A stretch of 64,000 bases of DNA, taken from assembly GCA_025360525.1 (NCBI GenBank), contig JANYCA010000172.1, forward strand, positions 18,637-82,636, given 5' to 3'. Positions 1 to 8,583 of this stretch are shown here, piece by piece. The translations under genes were made by a program, and so were the position numbers. The stretch comes from Chitinophagaceae bacterium. GTDB lineage: Bacteria > Bacteroidota > Bacteroidia > Chitinophagales > Chitinophagaceae. The notes under the pieces are model-generated. The model searched no databases, had not been told where the DNA came from, and was given only the letters and a program-made list of their open reading frames with translations. How positions within the stretch are numbered: the first letter of the stretch is position 1; every line of letters begins with the position of its first letter.

Positions 1-30
1 CGTAAAAACTGAAAGCACCAGACACAAAAA

Positions 31-57
31 AACCGCTGCTTTTTAGCATGCGGTTCT
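31..57 (-). terminator. Intrinsic terminator after the first lipoprotein gene
   Basis: An AACCGC / GCGGTT stem (31-36 with 50-55) is extended by an inner TGC/GCA pair. Read on the minus strand it is followed by a T-run (the A-run at 25-30). It lies just downstream of the minus-strand lipoprotein gene that ends at 78. Read on the plus strand it is also followed by four Ts, so it may act in both directions. Confidence 0.7.
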
Positions 58-77
58 TTTCATCCCTGTATTAGAAT

Positions 78-1016
78 TTAATAAGATCCTATATGTGTAT
101 TAGAGTTTCCGTTAGCACCCGTCCACACAATTTTATAAAATAATAAGCCAGATGGACAGCTGGTTATCGGATTGCCGTTTGCGTCTAAACCAAATGTAGT
201 TGTAGTAGTTGCCGCTGCGCCAGTATGTTTTAACTGACCACTAACTAACCGGAAGTTACAACTTTGTCTTACAACTAATGGCTCTGTTATTGCAGCGGTA
301 AACTCTTTATTAAATCGGTTTGTACCCCATTCTGCAATTCCATTTCCAAGTGAGCTTACTCCTGTTATAGAAATTACTATTCCATTATCATAAGTAAAAG
401 TTCTGCGTTTTGCAACCTGCCAGTTACGCTGCGACCCATTATCAAAAGTGATACTCATACCTGAGCTGGTAACTTCATGAACAATTGGGGCAAGCCTTGT
501 TGCCAGGTTACGAAGTTTACCGCCGGATACATTTTTAATGGTTTTTGTTCCATTAATGGTAATGCTTTTTTTATCTGCCCCACGGGTAATTTTTAAATTA
601 TTGTAGGTAATGTTATATTGTGCCCCCGCAGTAATCCAGCGAAAGCCTGGTGCAAAGCTTATCACAATTACCCCGGAACGGGTGCGGTTTCCTATACAAT
701 TATTACCACTGTAAGTAAGTGTAATAGTCCTTGGGTTGCTTGTTGTATCTACCACTACCGTAGCATCGCAGGTAAATGGAAGCTGCGGCGATAAGGGAGA
801 TTCACCTGCATAAGAACCGCCTAAATTTTCGAGTGTTGCGTTGGCGTCATTGGCTACTGCATCAGTTTCATTTGCAAACCTCTGCTGGTCATCTGCCTGC
901 ACTTGTAGCTCGGTTGTGGTATCTATGGTTGCGCTGGTGTCAGTTTTTTTACAAGATGTAAAAAATAAGGTAACAATTGTAATGGCTACTAAGCTGTAGC
1001 GGATTTGTTGTTTCAT
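78..1016 (-). CDS. Hypothetical secreted lipoprotein
   Basis: A 312-residue protein with a type II signal peptide: a charged start, a hydrophobic stretch and a lipobox ending in Cys (LFFTSCKK, Cys about residue 22). It should therefore be a lipid-anchored envelope protein. The mature part is Thr-rich at first (residues 25-40), then has alternating beta-strand-like sequence with many Asn, Thr and Gly residues and three scattered Cys residues. No catalytic motif is visible and I do not recognise a named family, although lipoproteins of this style are common in Bacteroidota. It is transcribed away from cmk and separated from it by a strong hairpin, so it is probably its own transcription unit. 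Function unknown. Confidence 0.8.
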   Translation of the reverse strand: MKQQIRYSLVAITIVTLFFTSCKKTDTSATIDTTTELQVQADDQQRFANETDAVANDANATLENLGGSYAGESPLSPQLPFTCDATVVVDTTSNPRTITLTYSGNNCIGNRTRSGVIVISFAPGFRWITAGAQYNITYNNLKITRGADKKSITINGTKTIKNVSGGKLRNLATRLAPIVHEVTSSGMSITFDNGSQRNWQVAKRRTFTYDNGIVISITGVSSLGNGIAEWGTNRFNKEFTAAITEPLVVRQSCNFRLVSGQLKHTGAAATTTTTFGLDANGNPITSCPSGLLFYKIVWTGANGNSNTHIGSY

Positions 1017-1124
1017 ACTAAAGATTTTTGGTTTTTTTATTTGGTTGTACGATTAAGACTTTTTGTTTAACAAAGAGTTTAAATGGCTACAAAAAATATT
1101 TATTATTAATAACAGAAAGGCTAC

Positions 1125-1167
1125 AAAAAAATTGCCCCCGGGGCAAATTCCGGGGGCAATTTTTTTG
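1125..1167 (-). terminator. Strong bidirectional terminator after cmk
   Basis: A perfect GC-rich stem, ATTGCCCCCGG (1131-1141) with CCGGGGGCAAT (1150-1160), encloses an 8-nt loop and is flanked by an A-run and a T-run that extend the pairing. It lies about 30 bp past the cmk stop codon (minus strand) and upstream of the lipoprotein gene. Confidence 0.88.
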
Positions 1168-1196
1168 TATTTTATGGTTATTCTTAAAAAGTGTTT

Positions 1197-1868
1197 CTAC
1201 TTTTTATCTAAAAGGTGCATGGCAAATTCTAATTGCTCTTCCATTGTAAGATTTGTATTATCTAAGATAACTGCATCATCCGCTTTACGTAGTGGACTTA
1301 CTTCCCTGTTAGAGTCTATGTAGTCCCTTAGCTCCAGGTTGTTTTTGACTTCTTCAATTGTTACATTCGGATTTTTTTCAAACATTTCTTTAAACCTACG
1401 CTCCACCCTTACAGTAATATCTGCCGTCATAAAAATTTTAAGCTCTGCCTTTGGAAAAACAGTGGTACCTATATCCCTGCCATCCATTACAATGCCTTTC
1501 TTTTTGCCCAATTGCTGTTGCTGGGCTACTGCAAATTCCCTTACTTCTTTTATGGCAGCCACGTCACTTACCTTTTCTGCGATAATCATATCCCGTATCA
1601 GGTATTCGACGTTTTCGCCATTCAATAAAATTTCGGATTGGTTTGATTTGGCATTGTGTTTAAATTCGATAGAAATGTTCTGCAATGCATGTTCTACCAT
1701 TTCGTTGTTCGTGATATCTATACTGTTTCGTAAAAAATACAATGTTATTGCACGGTACATAGCTCCACTGTCAATATATACATACCCTAGTATTTTAGCC
1801 ATTTGTTTGGCAAGTGTACTTTTTCCGCACGATGACCATCCATCAATGGTAATTATTTTCCTTTTCAT
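1197..1868 (-). CDS. cmk: Cytidylate kinase (CMP/dCMP kinase)
   Basis: This 223-residue cytosolic enzyme phosphorylates CMP and dCMP to the diphosphates using ATP, feeding RNA, DNA and CDP-lipid synthesis. The P-loop GWSSCGKST sits at residues 10-18. The CMP-binding signature DGRDIG is at about 129-134, and the RDYIDSNRE...PLRKA segment near 181-196 matches the lid and substrate region of bacterial Cmk. The length agrees with the family. The start MKRKIITIDG places the P-loop at the usual distance. It follows clpC on the same strand, but a hairpin between them suggests separate termination. Confidence 0.95.
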   Translation of the reverse strand: MKRKIITIDGWSSCGKSTLAKQMAKILGYVYIDSGAMYRAITLYFLRNSIDITNNEMVEHALQNISIEFKHNAKSNQSEILLNGENVEYLIRDMIIAEKVSDVAAIKEVREFAVAQQQQLGKKKGIVMDGRDIGTTVFPKAELKIFMTADITVRVERRFKEMFEKNPNVTIEEVKNNLELRDYIDSNREVSPLRKADDAVILDNTNLTMEEQLEFAMHLLDKK

Positions 1869-1910
1869 TCATACAAAAGTCAACAAAAATAACTACCCAT
1901 CAAAGTAAAA

Positions 1911-1937
1911 AACCACCCAATATAATGGGTGGCTTTA
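1911..1937 (-). terminator. Intrinsic terminator after clpC
   Basis: A CCACCCA (1913-1919) / TGGGTGG (1926-1932) stem with a 6-nt loop is followed on the minus strand by a T-run. It lies 24 bp beyond the clpC stop codon. Confidence 0.8.
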
Positions 1938-1960
1938 TTATAATTTAAACCAGGTAATTA

Positions 1961-4513
1961 TTATACTTCCGATGTGGTTGTTTCTTCTTCTTTCTTTTCC
2001 TGTTGTTTTAATGTAAAGGTTATTTTTTCTTTAGATTCATCTAAATCAGCAATTAAAATATCACCACTTTTTACCTGCATGTTTAAAATTTCTTCTGCTA
2101 AAGGATCTTCCAGGTATTTTTGAATGGCCCTGTGAAGCGGTCTTGCTCCAAATTGAGCATCATAACCTTTATCAGCTATAAAGTCCTTTGCAGCTGGTGA
2201 AAGTTCCATCGAAAATCCAAGGTTTACCAACCGTTTCATTACTCCCTTCATCAAAATATCTATGATATCAAAAATATTTTCTTTGGTCAGGGAATTAAAG
2301 ATCACCACATCATCTATCCTGTTTAGAAACTCGGGACTAAACGTACGCTTCAATGCCTTTTCAATTACGGCTTTGTTATTTTCATCTACATTTTGCATTC
2401 TGTTTTGTGTTGCAAAACCTACGCCTTCGCCAAAGTCTTTCAACTGTCGGGCACCAATATTGGATGTCATAATGATGAGGGTATTTTTAAAATCTACTTT
2501 TCTACCCATACCATCGGTTAGTTGTCCATCATCTAAAACCTGTAATAAAATATTATAAATGTCTGGGTGCGCTTTTTCTATTTCATCCAAAAGGATTACG
2601 CTATAAGGCTTGCGTCTTACTCTTTCGGTAAGCTGCCCACCTTCTTCGTACCCAACATAACCCGGAGGTGCACCAATTAAACGACTCACCGTAAACTTCT
2701 CCATGTATTCGCTCATATCGATCCTTATCAACGAATCGTCATTGTCAAACATATACCTGGCCAGGCTTCTTGCCAGTTCTGTTTTACCAACCCCGGTAGG
2801 GCCAAGAAAAATAAATGTACCGATGGGTTTTTTGGGATCTTTCAATCCTACCCTGTTGCGCTGAATGGCTTTAACGACTTTGGATATACCTTCTTCCTGA
2901 CCAATCACTGCATTTTTTAAATCATCACCCATGCGGCGGAGCTTATCTGTTTCTGCCTGCACCATTCGTTTAACGGGTATCCCTGTCATCATGCTGATTA
3001 CTTCAGCGATGTCTTCTTCTTCAATAGGAAAACGCTTGTGCTTGCTCTCTTCTTCCCAATCATTTTTTGCTTTCTCCAAATCTTCCTGCAACCGTTTTTC
3101 GGAGTCCCTTAAAGAAGCTGCTTCTTCAAAACGCTGACTCTTTACAACTTTATTTTTTTCCAGTTTAATATCTTCAATCTTCTTTTCCAATTCAATTACA
3201 TCTTCGGGCACATTAATATTTTTGATGTGCTTTCTAGCTCCTACTTCATCCAATACATCAATCGCTTTATCCGGAAGTAACCTGTCTGTCATATAGCGCT
3301 CACTCAACTTAACACAGGCATCAATTGCCTCAGCACTATAAGTAACATTGTGATAGTCTTCGTATTTGCTTTTAATGTTTAGCAAAATCTGTATGGTTTC
3401 TTCTACTGATGGCTGATCAACAATTACTTTTTGAAAACGACGGTCTAATGCCCCATCTTTTTCAATATGCATACGATATTCATCCAATGTAGAAGCGCCA
3501 ATACATTGCAACTCACCTCTTGCCAAGGCAGGCTTAAATATATTACTAGCATCTAAAGAACCACTAGCTCCACCTGCGCCAACAATGGTATGTATTTCAT
3601 CAATAAATAAAATAACATCCCTGTTTTTTTCCAGTTCGTTCATGATGGCTTTCATCCTTTCTTCAAACTGTCCACGGTATTTAGTACCGGCAACAAGCGC
3701 AGCTAAATCAAGCGATACCACTCTCTTATCAAACAAAACCCGGCTTACTTTTCTTTGAACGATTCTTAGTGCCAAACCTTCTACAATTGCTGTTTTACCC
3801 ACTCCGGGTTCACCAATCAAAATCGGGTTATTTTTCTTTCTTCTTGAAAGAATTTGTGATACCCTTTCAATCTCCACCTCCCGGCCAACAATCGGATCTA
3901 AAGAGCCATTTTCAGCAAGTCTTGTAATGTCCCTGCCAAAATTATCCAACACAGGCGTTTTTGTTTTTGGCTGATTGGCTGCTCCACGCTGAGCCTTTTG
4001 TTGTTGACTATACTGCTTTCTTTCTTCATCAAAATCGTCGTCATTTTCGTCAGAGAATTCTGCCTTCGGTGGATTGCTGGTTACAAATCCCAACTCGTTT
4101 TTAAACATGTCGTAATCCACATCAAATTGATTTAAAATTTGTGTTGCAATATTTTCTTTATTTTTTAGAATAGAAAGCATCAGGTGCTCGCTTTCAACGA
4201 GGGTGCTCTTGTGAGCCTTTGCTTCGAGGACTGTTATCCGTATCACTTTCTCTGCCTGTTTAGTTAGGGGCAAAGAATTGATGTTAGCGATGTTTTTTCC
4301 GGTTTTATCTTTTACGGCTACCTCTATCTCTTTACGAAGTTCGTATAGGTCTATATTAAGAGACTTTAAGATTTTAATAGCGGTGTTCTCGCCATCTCTT
4401 ATTAACCCTAAAACCAAATGTTCGGTTCCAATAAAATCATTTCCTAAACGCAGCGCTTCTTCCCTGCTGTAGGAAATAATTTCTTTAACCTGGGCTGAAA
4501 AGTTGTTATCCAT
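1961..4513 (-). CDS. clpC: ATP-dependent Clp protease ATP-binding subunit ClpC
   Basis: A Hsp100 AAA+ unfoldase of 850 residues that feeds substrates to the ClpP peptidase. The domain order is clear: two Clp N-terminal repeats (about 1-145), an acidic/Gln-rich linker (150-190), AAA-1 with Walker A GEPGVGKT at about 234-241, a UVR-type coiled coil at about 442-478 that marks ClpC rather than ClpB, AAA-2 with Walker A GPTGVGKT at about 570-577, and the D2 C-terminal domain. A VGF loop (GEGVGF, about 694-699) fits ClpP docking. The acidic tail is short. The gene is divergent from a STAS protein gene, and both leaders share a ~31-nt motif (see the region 4514-4816), which suggests shared control. 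Confidence 0.95.
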   Translation of the reverse strand: MDNNFSAQVKEIISYSREEALRLGNDFIGTEHLVLGLIRDGENTAIKILKSLNIDLYELRKEIEVAVKDKTGKNIANINSLPLTKQAEKVIRITVLEAKAHKSTLVESEHLMLSILKNKENIATQILNQFDVDYDMFKNELGFVTSNPPKAEFSDENDDDFDEERKQYSQQQKAQRGAANQPKTKTPVLDNFGRDITRLAENGSLDPIVGREVEIERVSQILSRRKKNNPILIGEPGVGKTAIVEGLALRIVQRKVSRVLFDKRVVSLDLAALVAGTKYRGQFEERMKAIMNELEKNRDVILFIDEIHTIVGAGGASGSLDASNIFKPALARGELQCIGASTLDEYRMHIEKDGALDRRFQKVIVDQPSVEETIQILLNIKSKYEDYHNVTYSAEAIDACVKLSERYMTDRLLPDKAIDVLDEVGARKHIKNINVPEDVIELEKKIEDIKLEKNKVVKSQRFEEAASLRDSEKRLQEDLEKAKNDWEEESKHKRFPIEEEDIAEVISMMTGIPVKRMVQAETDKLRRMGDDLKNAVIGQEEGISKVVKAIQRNRVGLKDPKKPIGTFIFLGPTGVGKTELARSLARYMFDNDDSLIRIDMSEYMEKFTVSRLIGAPPGYVGYEEGGQLTERVRRKPYSVILLDEIEKAHPDIYNILLQVLDDGQLTDGMGRKVDFKNTLIIMTSNIGARQLKDFGEGVGFATQNRMQNVDENNKAVIEKALKRTFSPEFLNRIDDVVIFNSLTKENIFDIIDILMKGVMKRLVNLGFSMELSPAAKDFIADKGYDAQFGARPLHRAIQKYLEDPLAEEILNMQVKSGDILIADLDESKEKITFTLKQQEKKEEETTTSEV

Positions 4514-4816
4514 TTATATTGAATTTAGCTTGTACAATAATAACGTTTATTTGGTAGATTTAGTTTGCCTCGCAATGGAATTGTTAATATGTTGAAAAGT
4601 TGGCTTTAATACGCTTTCTGATTTTTTTGACTGTTACATGATTGGATAATTAAACTTTATCCTTCCCATACTTTTAGAAAGATTACATGCGTTACATTCA
4701 AGTTACAAAAACAATAAATTTAAAAATGCATCTTTTAAAGCCATCTCAGTTAAAAGGGTAAAAAAATATTTATACATTGCGAGGTAAAATAAACCTACCA
4801 ATAAAATGCTACATTC
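4514..4816. promoter_or_regulatory. Divergent clpC / STAS intergenic region with mirrored motif
   Basis: This 303-bp gap carries the starts of two divergent genes. One ~31-nt motif occurs twice in opposite orientation: at 4546-4577 (reading toward clpC) and 4775-4805 (reading toward the STAS gene). Both begin CATTGCGAGG and contain CTACCAA followed by a TAAA end. I count three substitutions and one single-base indel between them. The motif ends 32 nt before the clpC start and 11 nt before the STAS start. The segment between is AT-rich without an ORF. It could be a duplicated promoter/leader or operator, or the terminal inverted repeats of an old small element; I see no flanking target duplication. 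Confidence 0.6.
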
Positions 4817-5191
4817 ATGAATGTCAAAATAGATACCAAAGAGAAATTCGTTGTGATAACACCGACAGAAACGAAATTGTCTGTTATTATGACAGCGGAA
4901 TTAGCTGAAATGTTGCTTTCGTACATTCAAAAAGACATACCGCATATTGTGTTAAATCTAAAAGATGTAATGGAAATTGATGAAGACGCTTGCAAAATGC
5001 TTGCTGATGTTCAACATAAATTTTACGAATCTAATTGCTCCTGTGTTATTTGCGGATTACAAAAAACTGTTGAAGACAGCCTTGATAAACTGGAAATTCT
5101 TGAGCTGCTGAATGTAACACCCACAGAAAGTGAAGCATGGGACATAGTTCAAATGGAAGCCATAGAAAGGGAAATTTTAGGAGATGATTGA
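4817..5191 (+). CDS. Small STAS-domain (anti-sigma-factor-antagonist-like) protein
   Basis: A 124-residue cytosolic protein with the strand-helix pattern of a single STAS domain. An early strand ends in VITPTETKL, a middle segment IVLNLKDVMEIDEDACKMLADV matches the conserved NL-x-x-V-x-x-ID region, and a later VICGLQKTVEDSLDKL segment follows the usual CG-L-x-x-V-x-x-x-L pattern. In phosphorylatable antagonists this site has Asp-Ser/Thr; here the equivalent is IDEDAC, so phosphorylation control is doubtful. It is followed 132 bp later by ribonuclease Z on the same strand. Its partner is unknown; the fold assignment is good, the role is inference. Confidence 0.75.
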   Translation: MNVKIDTKEKFVVITPTETKLSVIMTAELAEMLLSYIQKDIPHIVLNLKDVMEIDEDACKMLADVQHKFYESNCSCVICGLQKTVEDSLDKLEILELLNVTPTESEAWDIVQMEAIEREILGDD

Positions 5192-5323
5192 GCCTGGGAT
5201 TACATTATCCAATTGAATTATAAAACTTTAAATAATATAGTGCTAAATAACCAGATGCAACATTTAGTGCATAATATTTGTCATGTGAAGCAATTGTATA
5301 TTTATTAACCCTTCAATTTTTTC

Positions 5324-6226
5324 ATGTTAGCATTAACCATCTTGGGTAACAACTCAGCTATTCCAGCATTTGAAAGATACCCTACTGCGCAGGTATTGCA
5401 AATGCAGGAAGATATTTTTTTAATTGATTGTGGAGAGGGCACACAAATGCAGATGGCGAAGTATAAAATCCGGAGGAGCAAAATCAGCCATATTTTTATC
5501 TCTCATTTACATGGCGACCATTACTTTGGGTTAATTGGCTTGTTAACAAGTATGAGTCTTTTAAACAGAACGCAGGATCTTCATCTTCATGCCCCTGCCC
5601 CCCTGGAAAAGATTTTACAGATGCAATTGGAGGTTGCCAGTACAACATTATGTTACAAGCTTCTTTTTCATCCATTAACAGCCGAAGGATTAATTTTAAA
5701 TGAGAAAAAAATTACTGTTCATTGCTTTAAAGTATTGCACCGGATTGAATGCTGGGGATTTCTTTTCAGGCAAAAAAAGAAGCCCCGTAAAATTGACAGC
5801 GACAGAGCCAGGATTTATGAAATTCCAGCCAGCTTTTATGAAAGGTTGCAATCAGGCGAAGACTATGTAACCAAAAAAGGAACCATTGTACCTAATAGTG
5901 AAGTAACTATCGCCGCCGCACCACCCAAAAGTTATGGCTACTGTGCTGATACAATTTATGATGAAAATTTAATAGAAAAAATAAAAGGGGTTGATTTATT
6001 GTATCATGAAACCACTTATTTAAAAGGGAATGAAGATAAGGCTGCTGCCCGTTTTCACAGTACGACATTACAGGCTGCTACTATTGCAAAAAAAGCCTGT
6101 GTAAAAAAATTATTGATTGGTCACTTTTCTGCCCGGTACGAAATACTGGATGAATTTTTAACAGAAGCCTGTTCGATTTTTGAAAACACTGACCTGGCGT
6201 TGGCGGGTGTTTCTTACAGAATTTAA
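5324..6226 (+). CDS. rnz: Ribonuclease Z (tRNA 3'-end endonuclease)
   Basis: A 300-residue metallo-beta-lactamase-fold nuclease that cleaves the 3' trailer of tRNA precursors. The zinc-binding HLHGDH motif is at residues 61-66. The downstream ligands fit: YCADTIYD (Asp), LYHETTYL (His), and GHFSARY near residue 267 (His). The length matches the short bacterial RNase Z family. It is transcribed with, or just after, the STAS gene and converges on the esterase gene. No clear terminator is seen in the 95-bp convergent gap. Confidence 0.93.
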   Translation: MLALTILGNNSAIPAFERYPTAQVLQMQEDIFLIDCGEGTQMQMAKYKIRRSKISHIFISHLHGDHYFGLIGLLTSMSLLNRTQDLHLHAPAPLEKILQMQLEVASTTLCYKLLFHPLTAEGLILNEKKITVHCFKVLHRIECWGFLFRQKKKPRKIDSDRARIYEIPASFYERLQSGEDYVTKKGTIVPNSEVTIAAAPPKSYGYCADTIYDENLIEKIKGVDLLYHETTYLKGNEDKAAARFHSTTLQAATIAKKACVKKLLIGHFSARYEILDEFLTEACSIFENTDLALAGVSYRI

Positions 6227-6321
6227 AAAAGGCTTTTCACCAAAAAATTCATTTAAAATACCCGGCAAATTTGCAACTAGCTTCATGTTTAAAAACCAAT
6301 GTTCGCTATCACAAACCGTGT

Positions 6322-7524
6322 CTAGTCAGTCTTATTGCTTATCGAATTCCAGCCATCTGCCATTATCCAGTTGTAAAATACAGGAAACCATTTACGCCAG
6401 GCTGCTTCATTATGAATACCATCTTTATCAATAACTGAGTAAATCATTGCACTGGATTTCTTACCGATTTTTTCCTGTATCCGAATTACATTATTTATAG
6501 TCGACTCCCCTTCCTGCCCGCCTGTATAGAAAAATAATTTACCACTTAGTTTTCCGGCAACGGAATCTGTTAATGTATCAATGCTATTAGCCACCCAAAT
6601 AGCAGGTGAAAAAATACCAGCTTTTCCGAATACATCTGGGTATTGCAGCATAGCATATAATGATATTAAGCCCCCCATGGAACTACCTGCAATTAAAGTA
6701 GAATTCTTCCCCGGCAGGGTTCTGTAGTTTCTGTCGATAAAAGGCTTTAAAGTTGTTGCAATAAATTCCACATATTGCTTTCCTTCTCCTTTTCCAAATC
6801 TTTCATTGTCGTCAGGATTGTATTCGTTCATTCTTTGAGGGCCATTATCGATACCTACCACAATACAACCCTGTTTTCCGTTTCTTATTATTGAGTCGAG
6901 GCATTCATCTACTCCCCACTCTCCATATGCAGCACTTAAATCATCAAATAAATTTTGCCCATCGTGCATGTATATAACAGGGTACTTTTTTTTCTTATTA
7001 GAAGCATAGCCTTCCGGAAGGTATAGCCAGATTCGTCTGCTTCGGCTAAGTTGAGGCATAGCAAAAGCTGTATCCATCAATATAACGTTGGATGAAGCAG
7101 TGTGCTTTTTTTCCAATTTTATAAAATCATCTTGCCATGCTGCTATATCTAACTCAATTATGGTATCACTTTCTACATTTAATTCTCTATTTGCCAACAG
7201 ATCACCTGCGCCAGTTGATTCTACCTTATCCCAGGTGCCTCTCGTTAACTTAAATTGATACAACTGTTTCGGCGAGTTTTTTATCTGCAAAGTATATTCA
7301 TTGCGATCTTTAACAAATTGGCTGCCTTTAGCGGCAGCATTCCATTTATTAACATTGCCGGCCATATAAATGGTATCATTTAAATGTGAAGTGGGCTGGT
7401 TTTTTATAACAAACTGAACATTGTATTGGGCCTGGGTTGCATTAAAAAACAAGCATATCCAGCAAAGTAAGATGATTGCCTTACTTAAAAAAGGAAGTTG
7501 CAATATCGTTGACTGGTTGCTCAA
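6322..7524 (-). CDS. Secreted esterase of the alpha/beta-hydrolase (esterase D) type
   Basis: A 400-residue exported protein. A signal peptide ends near NATQAQ (about residue 33). Residues 35-130 resemble a starch-binding/CBM-like beta domain (YMAGNVNKWN...), as found before esterases in Bacteroidota. The catalytic part has YPVIYMHDGQNLFDD (about 181-195), the nucleophile elbow GSSMGG (280-285, Ser282) and a C-terminal His (GIHNEAAW, His371), the triad layout of the putative esterase/enterochelin-esterase family. The substrate is unknown (acyl ester of a siderophore, sugar or xylan). It starts 3 bp after the dapA stop, so it is probably co-transcribed from the dapA promoter. Confidence 0.85.
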   Translation of the reverse strand: MSNQSTILQLPFLSKAIILLCWICLFFNATQAQYNVQFVIKNQPTSHLNDTIYMAGNVNKWNAAAKGSQFVKDRNEYTLQIKNSPKQLYQFKLTRGTWDKVESTGAGDLLANRELNVESDTIIELDIAAWQDDFIKLEKKHTASSNVILMDTAFAMPQLSRSRRIWLYLPEGYASNKKKKYPVIYMHDGQNLFDDLSAAYGEWGVDECLDSIIRNGKQGCIVVGIDNGPQRMNEYNPDDNERFGKGEGKQYVEFIATTLKPFIDRNYRTLPGKNSTLIAGSSMGGLISLYAMLQYPDVFGKAGIFSPAIWVANSIDTLTDSVAGKLSGKLFFYTGGQEGESTINNVIRIQEKIGKKSSAMIYSVIDKDGIHNEAAWRKWFPVFYNWIMADGWNSISNKTD

Positions 7525-7527
7525 AAA

Positions 7528-8409
7528 TTATGATTGCAGATACAATTTAATTTTTTGCTGCAAAGCGTCTGAAACAGTCACCAATGGCAAACGAAGCTTG
7601 TTTTTGATTAACCCCTGTTCAAACAAAAACGCCTTTACTCCGGCAGGATTATTTTCGGCAAACAACAGGTTGTATGCTTCTATCAGCGGATTGTTTAATT
7701 TATTTGCGGTACTAAAATCGCCGGAAAGACCAGCTCTTACCATGCTGGAAAACTCCTTTGGAAAACAATTGGCTGCAACACTGATTACGCCATCAATACC
7801 GGCAGCTAATTCCGGCAGCACGAGGTCGTCATCTCCACTAACAATTAAAAAATTTTCAGGTCTGTCTTTAAGCAGTTGCATACACTGTGGTATGCTGTTG
7901 GCAGCTTCTTTTATACCGCAGATATTGGGTACTTCATGTGCAAGACGCAGGGTGGTAACTGTTTCCATATTCCTTCCTGTACGGCCCGGCACATTGTACA
8001 ATATAATCGGCTTAGGCGATGCACTTGCCAAAGCTTTGTAATGTTGAAAAATACCTTCCTGCGATGGCTTGTTATAGTAGGGAGCAGCACTTAAAACTGC
8101 AGTAGCTTTATCTAGAGGGAAACGTTGCAAGGTATTGCAGACTTCTTTGGTATTATTACCACCAATGCCTACGACGACCGGCACACGGCCATTTATTTTT
8201 TCGAATGTGTATTCAAGGATGTCCAGCTTTTCCTGGCTATCCAATGTTGGTGTTTCCCCGGTGGTGCCCTGGGAAACGATGTATTCAACTCCGTTGCTTA
8301 TTACAAAATCAATCACCTTACCAAGCGAATCAAAATCCACCAATTCATTATCATCAAACGGTGTTACAATTGCTACACCCGTGCCTCTCAATACAGTTCT
8401 TAAATTCAT
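7528..8409 (-). CDS. dapA: 4-hydroxy-tetrahydrodipicolinate synthase
   Basis: This enzyme condenses pyruvate with aspartate semialdehyde, the first committed step to meso-diaminopimelate and lysine. The chosen start (MNLRTVLRGTG) gives 293 residues, the family norm; an upstream start at 8469 would add 20 hydrophobic residues not expected for this cytosolic enzyme. Visible motifs are GTTGETPT (about 48-55), the tyrosine of YNVPGRTGRN (Tyr138) and the Schiff-base lysine in CGIKEAANS (Lys167). The esterase gene follows directly. Diaminopimelate from this pathway also feeds the peptidoglycan acted on by the L,D-transpeptidases encoded nearby. Confidence 0.95.
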   Translation of the reverse strand: MNLRTVLRGTGVAIVTPFDDNELVDFDSLGKVIDFVISNGVEYIVSQGTTGETPTLDSQEKLDILEYTFEKINGRVPVVVGIGGNNTKEVCNTLQRFPLDKATAVLSAAPYYNKPSQEGIFQHYKALASASPKPIILYNVPGRTGRNMETVTTLRLAHEVPNICGIKEAANSIPQCMQLLKDRPENFLIVSGDDDLVLPELAAGIDGVISVAANCFPKEFSSMVRAGLSGDFSTANKLNNPLIEAYNLLFAENNPAGVKAFLFEQGLIKNKLRLPLVTVSDALQQKIKLYLQS

Positions 8410-8470
8410 TGCTTTTTTTTGTGAAGTTATCATTATGACAGGAAAACTAAAAAACAATAAATCAGCCAAA

Positions 8471-8500
8471 CAAAAAATACACTACGGTGAGGTAGTGTAT
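8471..8500 (-). terminator. Intrinsic terminator after the L,D-transpeptidase-like gene
   Basis: A perfect 9-bp stem, ATACACTAC (8477-8485) with GTAGTGTAT (8492-8500), has a 6-nt loop and on the minus strand runs into a T-run. It lies about 85 bp beyond the stop at 8584 and upstream of dapA. Confidence 0.75.
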
Positions 8501-8583
8501 CAACAATTAAGTAACTCATTAGATAATAAATCCAGTAATGGAATTACAGTTAATAAGACCGAACCCCAATAAAACCTGAGAAA

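Noticed and set aside
1339..1908. A 189-codon plus-strand open frame opposite cmk
   Set aside because: Antisense to a well-supported kinase gene and full of Phe, Leu and Ser runs typical of shadow frames.
7421..8041. A 206-codon plus-strand open frame across the esterase/dapA junction
   Set aside because: It crosses two real genes on the other strand and shows no domain or signal peptide.
8410..8469. A longer dapA reading starting at 8469
   Set aside because: It would add a hydrophobic, signal-like leader to a cytosolic enzyme; the Met at 8409 matches the family start.
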